Assembly: GCF_004761865.1 (NCBI RefSeq)
Contig: NZ_SJDM01000018.1
Location: forward strand, 1 to 64,000
Length of the DNA: 64,000 nt
Source of the DNA: Crenalkalicoccus roseus
GTDB taxonomy: Bacteria; Pseudomonadota; Alphaproteobacteria; Acetobacterales; Acetobacteraceae
Direction: 5' to 3'
Made by a program: the position numbers and the translations under genes
Notes under the pieces: generated by a model
Databases searched by the model: none
Told to the model about the DNA's origin: nothing
The model's input: the letters and a program-made list of their open reading frames with translations, nothing else
Part shown: one piece after another, positions 11,726 through 20,241 of the stretch
Position numbering within the stretch: position 1 is the stretch's first letter
How the letters are laid out: every line of letters starts with the position of its first letter

Positions 11726-13026
11726 GCGTGTGCCTCCTCGCCCTGGGCGCGCTTGGCGAAGAGCTCGCGGAACACCGGGAAGATCTCCCGCCGGTGCCGC
11801 ACCTTTTTCATGGCCATCGGCGCGCCGGCGGCGACGAGCTGCTCGTAGGTGCGCCAGAGGTCGGTCGGGCCGCGGGGGAAGCCGGGCATGCCGTGCTCGC
11901 TCTCGCGCCCCACCTCGATATAGGCGTAGTACTGGCACACGGGCAGGATCACGTCGGTCAGCAGGCGCGCCGTCTTCTGGCTGTCGCCCGCCGCGTTGTC
12001 GCCATCCGAGGCCTGCGCGGCGTAGATGTTCCACTCCGCGGGGGGGTAGCGGTCGGCCACTACCCGCCGCATCTCCTCGAGCGCGGTGGAGACGAGGGTG
12101 CCGCCCGTCTCGCGCGAATGGAAGAAGGTCTCCTCATCCACCTCCGACGCCTCGTGGGTGTGGCGGATGAAGACGATCTCCACATGCTTGTAGCGGCGCT
12201 GCAGGAAAATGTAGAGCAGCGTGTAGAACCGCTTGGCCAAGTCCTTCATGTCCTCGGTCATCGAGCCCGAGACATCCATCAGGCAGAACATCACCGCCTG
12301 CGCGACCGGCCGCGGCATGGGCTCGAAGCGGCGATAGCGCACGTCGATCGGGTCGATCCAGGGCACGCGCTGGGTGCGCCGCAGCGCCTGCTCCAGCTCC
12401 AGCCGCAGCCTGGCCAGCCGCTCTGGATCGTCTCCCTCGGCCTCGAGGCGAGCGATCTCCTCCCGCAGCGTCTCAACCTGTTCCGGCTTGGGGCGGCGCA
12501 GCGCGATTCGCCGCGAGAGGCTGTTACGCATGGTGCGCGCCAGCGCCAAGTTGGCCGGGGAGCCGCTGACCTGATAGCCCGCGCGCTGCCAGCCAGGATC
12601 CGCCCCTTCCACCAGGCGCCGCTTGGCGAGGTCGGGCAGTTCCAGGTCGTCCAGGAACAGGTCCAGGAACTCCTCGCGCGAGAGCACGAAGCGGAAACTG
12701 TCCTCGCCGCTCCCGTCGGGGCTGCCCTCGCTCCCCCCGCCACCCTCTCCCCCGGGCGGGCGAGGGATCTCGTCCCCCGCGCGATACTCCTTGTTGCCCG
12801 GCAGGACATGGTCGCGTACCCCGCCCTGGCCGAGGTGGAAGCTCGGTTCCCGGATGCCATGCAGGGGGATGCTGATCTCGCCTCCCGCGTCGGCGCCGCG
12901 GATGTCCCGCTTGGCGGAGGCCTCCCGCACCGCTTCCTGCACCAGAGCCTTGGCGCGGCGCAGGAAGCGCTGCCTATTGGGGAGGCTTCTCCCGCGAGGG
13001 TTGAGACGTCGGTCGAGGATCTGCAT
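11722..13026 (-). CDS. yeaH: YeaH/DUF444 family protein
   Basis: 434-residue DUF444 protein, always seen with PrkA kinases. The N-terminal half is basic, with a Gly/Ser/Asp-rich linker near residues 85-110. The C-terminal half has a von Willebrand A-like fold with the MIDAS-type motif DVSGSMTED (near residue 240) and the later TGGTLVSTAL and SDGDN segments. It may couple metal-dependent binding to PrkA signalling, but its function is not established. It is the middle gene of the operon, with a 27-base gap to prkA and a four-base overlap with spoVR. Confidence 0.94.
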   Translation of the reverse strand: MQILDRRLNPRGRSLPNRQRFLRRAKALVQEAVREASAKRDIRGADAGGEISIPLHGIREPSFHLGQGGVRDHVLPGNKEYRAGDEIPRPPGGEGGGGSEGSPDGSGEDSFRFVLSREEFLDLFLDDLELPDLAKRRLVEGADPGWQRAGYQVSGSPANLALARTMRNSLSRRIALRRPKPEQVETLREEIARLEAEGDDPERLARLRLELEQALRRTQRVPWIDPIDVRYRRFEPMPRPVAQAVMFCLMDVSGSMTEDMKDLAKRFYTLLYIFLQRRYKHVEIVFIRHTHEASEVDEETFFHSRETGGTLVSTALEEMRRVVADRYPPAEWNIYAAQASDGDNAAGDSQKTARLLTDVILPVCQYYAYIEVGRESEHGMPGFPRGPTDLWRTYEQLVAAGAPMAMKKVRHRREIFPVFRELFAKRAQGEEAHA

Positions 13027-13053
13027 TTGCTGCCTTGCCTCGGGTCCGGTGGC

Positions 13054-15000
13054 CTAGCCCGACTGCTTGACCCGCATGTACCATTCAACGAGACGGCGCA
13101 CCTGTCGTTCAGTATAGCCGCGTGCGACCATGCGGCTCACGAATTCCGTATGCTTCTTTTCCGTCTCGCTGTCCTTTTTCGACCCGAAGCTGATCACCGG
13201 CAGAAGATCCTCTACCTGGGAGAACATCCGCTTTTCGATGACTTCCCGTATCTTCTCGTAGCTGGTCCAGGACGGGTTCTTCCCGCCGCGGTTCGCGCGG
13301 GCGCGCAGGGCGAACTTCACCACCTCGTTGCGGAAATCCTTCGGATTGGCGATGCCCGCGGGCTTCTCGACCTTGGTGAGTTCCTGGTTCAGCATGTCGC
13401 GCGACAGCATCTGCCCGGTATCCGGATCCTTGAAGTCGAGGTCCTCGATCCAGGCATCAGCATAGGCAACGTAACGGTCAAATAGATTCTGACCGTAATC
13501 ATGGTAACTCTCAAGGTAAGCTTTTTGAATTTCATTGCCGATGAACTCGGCGTAGCGAGGGGCAAGCTCCGCCTTGATGAATTCGAGGTAGCGCTTCTCC
13601 GTCTCGTCAGGGAATTGCTCCCGCCTGATCGCCTGTTCCAGCACGTACATCAGATGCACCGGGTCGGCGGCGATCTCGGTGGTGTCGTAGTTGAAGGTGG
13701 CCGCCAGCACCTTGAAGGCGAAGCGGGTCGAGGCGCCGTCCATGCCCTCATCCGGGCCCGCCGCGTCCCGGTACTCCTGCACCGTCTTGGCGCGCGGGTC
13801 GGTCTCCTTGAGGCTCTCCCCGTCGTAGACGCGCATCTTGGCGAAAAGGTTGGAGTTCTCGTGCTTCTTCAGCCGGGTCAGCACGCTGAAACGCGCCAGC
13901 ATCTCAAGCGTGCCGGGGGCGCAGGGGGAGGCCGCCAGCTCGCTGCCCCGCACCAGCTTCTCGTAGATCTTCTGCTCCTCGGTCACGCGCAGGCAGTAGG
14001 GGACCTTGATGACGTAGATGCGGTCTATGAAGGCCTCGTTGTTCTTGTTGTTCTTGAAGCTCTGCCACTCCGCCTCGTTGGAGTGGGCCATGATGATGCC
14101 GTGGAAGGGGATGGCACCGATGTTCTCGGACCCGATGTAATTCCCCTCCTGCGTCGCCGTCAGCAGCGGGTGCAGCATCTTGATCGGCGCCTTGAACATC
14201 TCGACGAATTCAAGGATGCCCTGATTGGCCCGGTTCAGGCCGCCGGAGAAGCTGTAGGCGTCCGGGTCGTTCTGCGCGAACATCTCGAGCTTGCGGATGT
14301 CCACCTTGCCGACCAGGCTCGAAATGTCCTGGTTGTTCTCGTCGCCCGGTTCGGTCTTGGCCACCGCGATCTGGCGCAGCCGCGAGGGGCGGATCCGCGC
14401 CACCTGGAAGCGGGTGATGTCGCCCCCAAACTCATCGAGGCGCTTCAGCGCCCAAGGACTCATCAGGCCCGTCAGCCGGCGGCGGGGTATGCCGTAGCGC
14501 TCCTCCAGCACCGGCCCCATCCGCTCCGGATCGAAGAGGCCGAGCGGGCTCTCGAACACGGGGGAGAGCTGGTCCCCGGCCCGGAGCACGTAGATCGGCT
14601 CCTGCTCCATCAGGGCCTTCAGCCGTTCCGCGAGCGAGGACTTGCCGCCCCCGACGGGCCCCAGCAGGTAGAGGATCTGCTTGCGCTCCTCGAGGCCCTG
14701 CGCGGCATGGCGGAAGAAGCCCACGATCCGCTCGATCGTGTCCTCCATGCCGTAGAATTCGGAGAAAGCGGGATAGATGCGGATGGTCCGGTTCAGGAAG
14801 ATGCGTCCGAGTCGCGGATCCTTGGCCGTGTCCACCACCTCCGGCTCGCCGATCGCCTTCAGGATCCTTTCGGGCGCGCTCGCATACATGGAGGGGTCGT
14901 TCCGGCACCCCTCGAGATACTCCCGGAGTGACATGTCGGACTCGCGCCGTGCCTCATAGGCCCGGGCATAGTCCGCGAAGATGTCGTGCATGGTGTCCAT
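13054..15000 (-). CDS. prkA: PrkA-type serine protein kinase (YeaG)
   Basis: 648-residue AAA-like ATPase of the PrkA family. These proteins are described as stress-related Ser/Thr kinases in E. coli (YeaG) and as sporulation-related in Bacillus. Walker A is GPVGGGKS at residues 114-121, followed by an AAA core with the GLNRANQGILEFVEMFK segment. The C-terminal PrkA domain covers roughly residues 410-640. The ATG at 15000 follows AGGGGCGG on the minus strand; a second Met at residue 4 is possible. It is the first gene of the stress operon, with 453 non-coding bases upstream. Confidence 0.96.
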   Translation of the reverse strand: MDTMHDIFADYARAYEARRESDMSLREYLEGCRNDPSMYASAPERILKAIGEPEVVDTAKDPRLGRIFLNRTIRIYPAFSEFYGMEDTIERIVGFFRHAAQGLEERKQILYLLGPVGGGKSSLAERLKALMEQEPIYVLRAGDQLSPVFESPLGLFDPERMGPVLEERYGIPRRRLTGLMSPWALKRLDEFGGDITRFQVARIRPSRLRQIAVAKTEPGDENNQDISSLVGKVDIRKLEMFAQNDPDAYSFSGGLNRANQGILEFVEMFKAPIKMLHPLLTATQEGNYIGSENIGAIPFHGIIMAHSNEAEWQSFKNNKNNEAFIDRIYVIKVPYCLRVTEEQKIYEKLVRGSELAASPCAPGTLEMLARFSVLTRLKKHENSNLFAKMRVYDGESLKETDPRAKTVQEYRDAAGPDEGMDGASTRFAFKVLAATFNYDTTEIAADPVHLMYVLEQAIRREQFPDETEKRYLEFIKAELAPRYAEFIGNEIQKAYLESYHDYGQNLFDRYVAYADAWIEDLDFKDPDTGQMLSRDMLNQELTKVEKPAGIANPKDFRNEVVKFALRARANRGGKNPSWTSYEKIREVIEKRMFSQVEDLLPVISFGSKKDSETEKKHTEFVSRMVARGYTERQVRRLVEWYMRVKQSG

Positions 15001-15453
15001 CAGCCGCCCCTGGAACCTGCGTCATCGCAGGCAACGCCAATAGGATGGTGATTGTCGGCGCGTCCTGCGGTAAACTTTTATTGCTGAGGCGGTCTGCAGC
15101 CCTGTAGAGTGGCACAGATATAGGGGGGTGCGGGCGCGGCATCTGGAGCGCGACCGCAAGGGGACGTCCAGAGACAATGTAACGGTGGGTGACAGACCGG
15201 GACGCGCCCGGAAGAGCGCGAAGCCGGCACTTGCCCTTTATTGCCTCCGCGATCCGGGGGGCGAGGTTTTTGACTGCCTGCAACGGTGGGGGACTGGCCC
15301 GTCTTGCTGATGGAGCCGGGGGGCGGACCACCTGTTCCCGATTCCAGGGCCGACACGATTCCTTGTCCGCGGCCTGGGCACCGCCTCCGGTTCCGGTTTC
15401 CGCGAGCGGGCCGGGCAGGACGCACCACGCCCGGGCCGCACCGTCCGCCTCCC
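15001..15453. other. Intergenic region upstream of prkA
   Basis: This 453-base stretch has no convincing gene and is visibly less GC-rich near 15060-15085 and 15160-15190. It must hold the prkA promoter and, at the other end, the 3' end of the adjacent SDR transcript. I looked for EcfG-type (GGAAC...CGTT), sigma-54 and sigma-70 patterns on the minus strand and found none good enough to call. Confidence 0.5.
15016..15031. promoter_or_regulatory. Inverted repeat just upstream of prkA
   Basis: CCTGCG (15016-15021) and CGCAGG (15026-15031) form a perfect 6-bp inverted repeat around TCAT. It lies 15 bases before the prkA start. It could be a 5' leader hairpin or an operator; the position next to the ribosome-binding site favours a leader structure. 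Confidence 0.35.
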
Positions 15454-16245
15454 TTACTCCTCGGCCCCGGCAGGGCTGCCGGCGAGGACGCCCCCGTCAA
15501 TGATGATGCTCTGGCCGGTCATGAAGCTGCCGGCGGGGGAGGCGAGGAACACCGCCGCGCCCGCGATCTCGTCCGGCTCGCCGATCCGCTTCAGCGGCGT
15601 CTCGCGCGTGCGCTTGCGGTAGTTCACCGGATCCTCCCACAGGGCGCGGGCGAAATCGGTGCGAATCAGGCCGGGGGCGATGCAGTTCACCCGGATGTTC
15701 TTCGGGCCCCATTCCACCGCCAGGTTGCGGGCAAGCTGCAGGTCCGCCGCCTTGGTGATCGCATAGGCGCCGAGATTGACCGAGCCTCGGTAGCCGCCGA
15801 TCGAGGAGATGATGATGATCGCCCCGCCGCCTCGCGCCTCCATGCTCGGGATGCACATGTGGGACAGCCAGAGGTTCGACTTGACGTTGGTCGCCATCAT
15901 CTTGTCGAAGATCTCGTCCGGCATGGTCATGGCCGGGCCGAAATGCGGGTTGATGGCGGCGTTGCAGACCAGGATGTCCACGCCCCCCCAGGCGGCCAGG
16001 GTCTGGTCCGTCAGCGCCTGAAGCTCCGGCTTGCGGCCGATGTTGCAGGCGACCGCCATCGCCTCGCCGCCCTTGGCCCTGATGGCGTCCACCACCACCT
16101 GGCACGCATCGAGCTTGCGCGACGATACGACGACCTTCGCGCCATGCTCCGCCATGCGCTCGGCGATGGCGCGGCCGATGCCGCGGGAGCCGCCGGTGAC
16201 GATGGCGACTTTGCCGGAAAGGTCGAACAGGGACGAGCCTGGCAT
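15454..16245 (-). CDS. SDR family oxidoreductase
   Basis: 263-residue classical short-chain dehydrogenase. The cofactor motif TGGSRGIG is near residue 20, NAAIN replaces NNAG, and the catalytic residues are Ser in IISSIGG and YAITK. The C-terminal IIIDGG segment is typical. The ATG at 16245 follows AGGAGGA, so the 11 upstream codons in the open frame are not used. Length and motifs fit the 3-oxoacyl-reductase/glucose-dehydrogenase-like group, and the substrate cannot be read from sequence. It is divergent from the phosphatase-like gene at 16393. Confidence 0.9.
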   Translation of the reverse strand: MPGSSLFDLSGKVAIVTGGSRGIGRAIAERMAEHGAKVVVSSRKLDACQVVVDAIRAKGGEAMAVACNIGRKPELQALTDQTLAAWGGVDILVCNAAINPHFGPAMTMPDEIFDKMMATNVKSNLWLSHMCIPSMEARGGGAIIIISSIGGYRGSVNLGAYAITKAADLQLARNLAVEWGPKNIRVNCIAPGLIRTDFARALWEDPVNYRKRTRETPLKRIGEPDEIAGAAVFLASPAGSFMTGQSIIIDGGVLAGSPAGAEE

Positions 16246-16392
16246 GGCAGCGGTTCCTCCTGCGTGGGGATGGCGCAAGGCCTGTGGCGGCAGGATGCTC
16301 GGCCGCGCCGCGCCGCAGCGTCAAGCCGCGGGGGACGATTTCCCGCGCGGCCCGCGCTACAAGGCGGCGCCGATCAGCGAGGAACGCCCGCC

Positions 16393-17151
16393 GTGAGACC
16401 AGCCGAACCGGACAGCCTGCCGCGCGCCGTCCCGCTGCGCGCCGCCTCCAACCTGCGCGATCTCGGCGGCTGGCGGGTCGCCGACGGGCGGCGGGTGCGC
16501 TACGGCCGGGTGTTCCGTTCCGCCTCTCTCGCCAGGCTGACCGAGGAGGATATGGCCACCCTCGCCGCGCTCGGCCTGCGCACCGTCTGCGACTTCCGCG
16601 GCGAGGAAGAGGCGGCGCGCGCGCCCTCGCGCCTGCCGCCGGGGGTGGAGCGCGTGGCCCTGCCCATCGAGCCCACCGTCGGCGCCTCGCTGCGGGACCT
16701 GCTGGCGCGCGAGGCGAGCACGGGCGAGGATGTGGTGCTGCTCCTCGGCCGCGCCTACACGGACTACGTCACGACGCACCTGCACCGCTATCGCCGCCTG
16801 TTCGAGCTGCTGCTGCAGCCGAAGCGGCACGCGCTGCTCTTCCACTGCTCCGCCGGCAAGGACCGCACCGGCCTCGGCGCGGCGCTGCTCCTGATGGCGC
16901 TCGGCGCCTCGCGCGAGACGGTGATGGCCGACTATGTCGCCACCGACCGGCTGTGGCGGCGCGAATACGCCCTGCCCGCGGGCACTCCCCGGCCGCTGGC
17001 GGAGGCGCTCTACGGCACCCATCCGCACCTTCTGGAAGCGGCGCTGGACGCTGCGGTCGAGCCTTTCGGCGACGAGGCGGGGCTGCTGGAGCACGGGCTC
17101 GGCCTCGATCCCCCGCGCCTCGAGGCGCTGCGCGAGCTGCTGCTGGAATGA
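16393..17151 (+). CDS. Tyrosine phosphatase family protein
   Basis: 252-residue protein of the Tyr/Ser phosphatase group that resembles Mycobacterium PtpB and fungal Siw14-like enzymes. The N-terminal NLRDLGGWRVADG motif and the P-loop HCSAGKDRTG (Cys152, Arg158) are diagnostic. Likely substrates are phosphotyrosine or phosphoinositide-type compounds. The GTG at 16393 is chosen because GAGGA precedes it; the frame is open far upstream, but there is no family similarity there. It overlaps no neighbour and starts 147 bases from the divergent SDR. Confidence 0.88.
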   Translation: MRPAEPDSLPRAVPLRAASNLRDLGGWRVADGRRVRYGRVFRSASLARLTEEDMATLAALGLRTVCDFRGEEEAARAPSRLPPGVERVALPIEPTVGASLRDLLAREASTGEDVVLLLGRAYTDYVTTHLHRYRRLFELLLQPKRHALLFHCSAGKDRTGLGAALLLMALGASRETVMADYVATDRLWRREYALPAGTPRPLAEALYGTHPHLLEAALDAAVEPFGDEAGLLEHGLGLDPPRLEALRELLLE

Positions 17152-17201
17152 GGGGCGGACGGGGGATGGGCGGCCCGGCCGGGAGCCTCTAGCCTTCCCC
17201 C

Positions 17202-17978
17202 ATGACCGACACTCCCGCCCTGCCCGAAACGCCCTCCTTCCGCCTCGATGGCCGGCGGGCGCTGGTCACCGGTGCCGGCCGCGGCATCGGCCTCGCCGCC
17301 GCGGCGGCCCTGGCCGGCGCGGGGGCGGCGGTGACGCTGGTGGCGCGCAGCACCGCAGAGGTCGAGCAGGCCGCGGCCGCCATCCGCGCCGCCGGCGGGC
17401 GGGCGGAGGCGCTGGCGCTCGACGTCACCGATCTTGGCGCCTTCGCCGGCGCCGTCGGCGCGCGGCCGGCCTTCCACGTCTTCGTCAACAACGCCGGCAC
17501 CAACCGCCCGGCGCCCTTCCACGAGGTGCGGGTGGAGGATTTCGACGCCGTGATGGACCTCAACCTCCGCGCCGCCTTCTTTGCCGCCCAGGCGGTGGTC
17601 CGGCGGATGATCGCGGAGGGCGTGCGCGGCTCGGTGATCAACGTCTCCTCCCAGATGGGCCATGTCGGCGGGCCGAACCGCGGCGTCTACTGCGCCTCGA
17701 AATGGGCGATGGAGGGCTGGACCAAGGCGATGGCGATCGACCTCGCCCCGCACGGCATCCGCGCCAACACCATCGGGCCCACCTTCGTCGAGACGCCGCT
17801 GACCAGGCCCTTCTTCGAGGATCCTCGCTTCCGCGATTGGGTGCTGTCCAAGATCAAGCTCGGCCGGCTGGGGCAGGTGCGGGACCTGATGGGGCCGGTG
17901 GTGTTCCTCGCCTCCGACGCCTCGGCGCTGATGACCGGGTCGGCGCTGGTGGTGGACGGCGGCTGGACCGCGGAGTAG
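17202..17978 (+). CDS. SDR family oxidoreductase, first gene of a catabolic cluster
   Basis: 258-residue classical SDR: cofactor motif TGAGRGIG (about residue 23), FVNNAGTN, catalytic Ser in NVSSQMG and [10 protein letters not shown], and C-terminal VVDGGW. It lies 34 bases before the HpsN-like dehydrogenase, and the two are likely co-transcribed. In dihydroxypropanesulfonate degradation an SDR (HpsO) partners HpsN, so this may oxidise the secondary alcohol of the same substrate. That assignment is inference from neighbourhood; a sugar-alcohol role is also possible. Confidence 0.88.
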   Translation: MTDTPALPETPSFRLDGRRALVTGAGRGIGLAAAAALAGAGAAVTLVARSTAEVEQAAAAIRAAGGRAEALALDVTDLGAFAGAVGARPAFHVFVNNAGTNRPAPFHEVRVEDFDAVMDLNLRAAFFAAQAVVRRMIAEGVRGSVINVSSQMGHVGGPNRGVYCASKWAMEGWTKAMAIDLAPHGIRANTIGPTFVETPLTRPFFEDPRFRDWVLSKIKLGRLGQVRDLMGPVVFLASDASALMTGSALVVDGGWTAE

Positions 17979-18012
17979 CCAACCCCAAGGCACGAGGCTC
18001 AGGAGGATCGCC

Positions 18013-19338
18013 ATGGCGCGCTGGCTGAAGACGAGTATCCCCGCGACGGACAAGGCGGCGGCCGAGGCGAAGGTCCGCGCCGCGGTGGAGGGGCTGCTGG
18101 CCGACATCGCCGCACGCGGCGACGCGGCGGTGCGCGAGATGTCCGTCCGCTTCGATGGTTGGGACCGTGCCGACTACCGCCTGACCGACGCCGAGATCCG
18201 CGACTGCCTGAGCCAGCTCTCCCGCCAGGACCTCGAGGACATCCGCTTCGCCCAGGAGCAGGTGCGGACCTTCGCGCAGCACCAGAAGGAGGCGCTCCGC
18301 GACCTGGAGGTGGAGACGTTGCCGGGCGTGGTGCTCGGCCACCGCAACATCCCGGTGAACTCCGTCGGCTGCTACGTGCCGGGTGGCAAGTACCCGCTGC
18401 TCGCCTCGGCCCATATGTCGGTGGTCACCGCCAAGGTGGCGGGGGTGCCGCGCATCATCACCTGCGCGCCGCCCTACCAGGGCCGGCCGGCGCCCGCCAT
18501 CGTCGCGGCGCAGCACCTGGCGGGGGCGGACGTGATCTACTGCCTCGGCGGGGTGCAGGCGGTGGGTGCGATGGCGCTCGGCACCGAGAGCATCGCGCCG
18601 GTGGACATGCTGGTCGGCCCCGGCAACGCCTATGTCGCGGAGGCGAAGCGCCAGCTCTACGGCCGCGTCGGCATCGACCTCTTCGCCGGCCCGACCGAGA
18701 CGCTGGTGATCGCCGACGAGACGGTGGACGCCGAGCTCTGCGCCACCGACCTCCTCGGCCAGGCCGAGCACGGCCCGACCAGCCCGGCCATCCTGCTGAC
18801 GGACTCGGAAAAGCTTGCGCGCGAGACGATGGCCGAGGTGGAGCGGCTGCTCGGCATCCTGCCCACGGCGGAGATCGCGCGCCAGGCCTGGCGCGACTAC
18901 GGCGAGGTGATCCTCTGCGACGGTCTGGAGGAGATGGTGCGGGAGGCGGACCGCATCGCCAGCGAGCATGTGCAGGTGATGACGCGGGACGACGACCACT
19001 TCCTGCGCCACATGACCAATTACGGCGCGCTGTTCCTCGGCCCGCGCACCAACGTCTCCTACGGCGACAAGGTGATCGGTACCAACCACACCCTGCCGAC
19101 GCAGAAGGCGGCGCGCTACACCGGCGGCCTCTGGGTGGGGAAGTTCCTCAAGACCGTCACCTACCAGCGCGTGCTGACCGACGAGGCCAGCGCGCGGATC
19201 GGCGCCGTCTGCTCCCGCCTCTGCATGCTGGAGGGCTTCGCCGGCCATGCCGAGCAGGCGAACATCCGGGTGCGGCGCCATGGCGGGCGCAACGTGCCCT
19301 ACGCCGCCGCCGTGCCGCCGCTGGACGGACAGGGCTGA
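18013..19338 (+). CDS. Histidinol dehydrogenase-like protein, resembles sulfopropanediol 3-dehydrogenase (HpsN)
   Basis: 441-residue zinc-dependent, NAD-linked four-electron alcohol dehydrogenase of the HisD fold. Zn-site Gln250 and His253 lie in GQAEHGPTS. The catalytic Glu318-His319 pair is in SEHVQV, and a third Zn-ligand-like His is in EGFAGHAEQ. The [21 protein letters not shown] and [11 protein letters not shown] segments resemble the HpsN subfamily more than biosynthetic HisD, and the gene is not in a his operon. It probably oxidises a primary alcohol to a carboxylate; 2,3-dihydroxypropanesulfonate is one candidate. AGGAGG precedes the ATG. Confidence 0.82.
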   Translation: MARWLKTSIPATDKAAAEAKVRAAVEGLLADIAARGDAAVREMSVRFDGWDRADYRLTDAEIRDCLSQLSRQDLEDIRFAQEQVRTFAQHQKEALRDLEVETLPGVVLGHRNIPVNSVGCYVPGGKYPLLASAHMSVVTAKVAGVPRIITCAPPYQGRPAPAIVAAQHLAGADVIYCLGGVQAVGAMALGTESIAPVDMLVGPGNAYVAEAKRQLYGRVGIDLFAGPTETLVIADETVDAELCATDLLGQAEHGPTSPAILLTDSEKLARETMAEVERLLGILPTAEIARQAWRDYGEVILCDGLEEMVREADRIASEHVQVMTRDDDHFLRHMTNYGALFLGPRTNVSYGDKVIGTNHTLPTQKAARYTGGLWVGKFLKTVTYQRVLTDEASARIGAVCSRLCMLEGFAGHAEQANIRVRRHGGRNVPYAAAVPPLDGQG

Positions 19339-19348
19339 GGGCGCCGCG

Positions 19349-20221
19349 ATGACCAGCGTGACGGAGCGCCGCCACCGCTTCCGCGCCGTGCTCGCCGGCG
19401 AGGCCTGCATCCACCCCGGCTCGGTCTTCGACCCGATGTCGGCGCGCATGGCCGAGGAGCTGGGCTTCGAGGCCGGGATGTTCGCCGGCTCCACCGCCTC
19501 GCTCGCCGTGCTCGGCGCGCCGGACCTGATCCTGCTGACGCTCACCGAGTTCGCCGAGCAGGCGCGGCGCATCTGCCGCGCGGCGCGGCGGCTGCCGCTG
19601 CTGGTGGATGCCGACCACGGCTACGGCAACGCGCTGAACGCCATGCGCACGGTCGAGGAGCTGGAGGCGGCCGGCGTCGCGGCGATGACGCTGGAGGACA
19701 CGGTCCTGCCGCGCCCCTATGGCGAGGGCGGGATGCGGCTGGTCCCGATCGAGGAGGGCCTCGGGCGGGTGAGGGCGGCGCTTGCCGCGCGCGACGACCC
19801 TTCCTTCGTCATCGTCGCCCGCACCGGCGCCGTTTCGGTGAACGGCATCGCGGACGCGGTGGAGCGGACGCGCGCCTACAGCGCCTCCGGCGCCGACGCG
19901 CTGTTCTATACCGGCATCCGCACCCGCGCCGAGCTGGACGCGGTCGCCGCCGCCGCCACCCTGCCCATCATCCTCGGCGGCATCGAGGGGACGGAGGTGG
20001 ACGACCGCGAATACCTCGCCGCGCGCGGCGTGCGCGTCGCGCTGCAGGGCCACCAGCCGATCATGGCGGCGCAGCGCGCCGTGTACGAGACGCTGAAGGC
20101 GCTGCGCGAGGGCACGCCGCCCTCGAGGCTGCCGGGGCTGCCGGAGGGCGGGCTGATGGCGCGCGTCACGCGCGAGGACGAGTACCGGCGCCGGACCAGG
20201 AACTTCCTCGGCGGCGCCTGA
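19349..20221 (+). CDS. Isocitrate lyase/PEP mutase superfamily protein, oxaloacetate decarboxylase-like
   Basis: 290-residue TIM-barrel enzyme of the PEP mutase/isocitrate lyase superfamily. The SVFDPMSARMAEELGFE and DADHGYGNALNAMRTVEELE segments closely resemble the Pseudomonas oxaloacetate decarboxylase PA4872. The substrate should be an alpha-keto acid bound through Mg. Only ten bases separate it from the dehydrogenase. In this cluster it could act on the keto acid produced by the FMN oxidase, such as oxaloacetate or an analogue. The lyase Cys loop (KKCGH in isocitrate lyase) is absent. Confidence 0.85.
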   Translation: MTSVTERRHRFRAVLAGEACIHPGSVFDPMSARMAEELGFEAGMFAGSTASLAVLGAPDLILLTLTEFAEQARRICRAARRLPLLVDADHGYGNALNAMRTVEELEAAGVAAMTLEDTVLPRPYGEGGMRLVPIEEGLGRVRAALAARDDPSFVIVARTGAVSVNGIADAVERTRAYSASGADALFYTGIRTRAELDAVAAAATLPIILGGIEGTEVDDREYLAARGVRVALQGHQPIMAAQRAVYETLKALREGTPPSRLPGLPEGGLMARVTREDEYRRRTRNFLGGA

Positions 20222-20241
20222 CGGCACAAGGGAACCCGACC

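Noticed and set aside
15220-15250. Sigma-54-like GGCAC...TTGC string upstream of prkA
   Set aside because: The spacing between GG and GC does not fit the -24/-12 pattern.
18013-19338. Reading the HisD-fold gene as biosynthetic histidinol dehydrogenase
   Set aside because: There are no his genes nearby, and the [16 protein letters not shown] region looks closer to the HpsN-type subfamily. Zn and catalytic residues are shared, so fold membership is kept.
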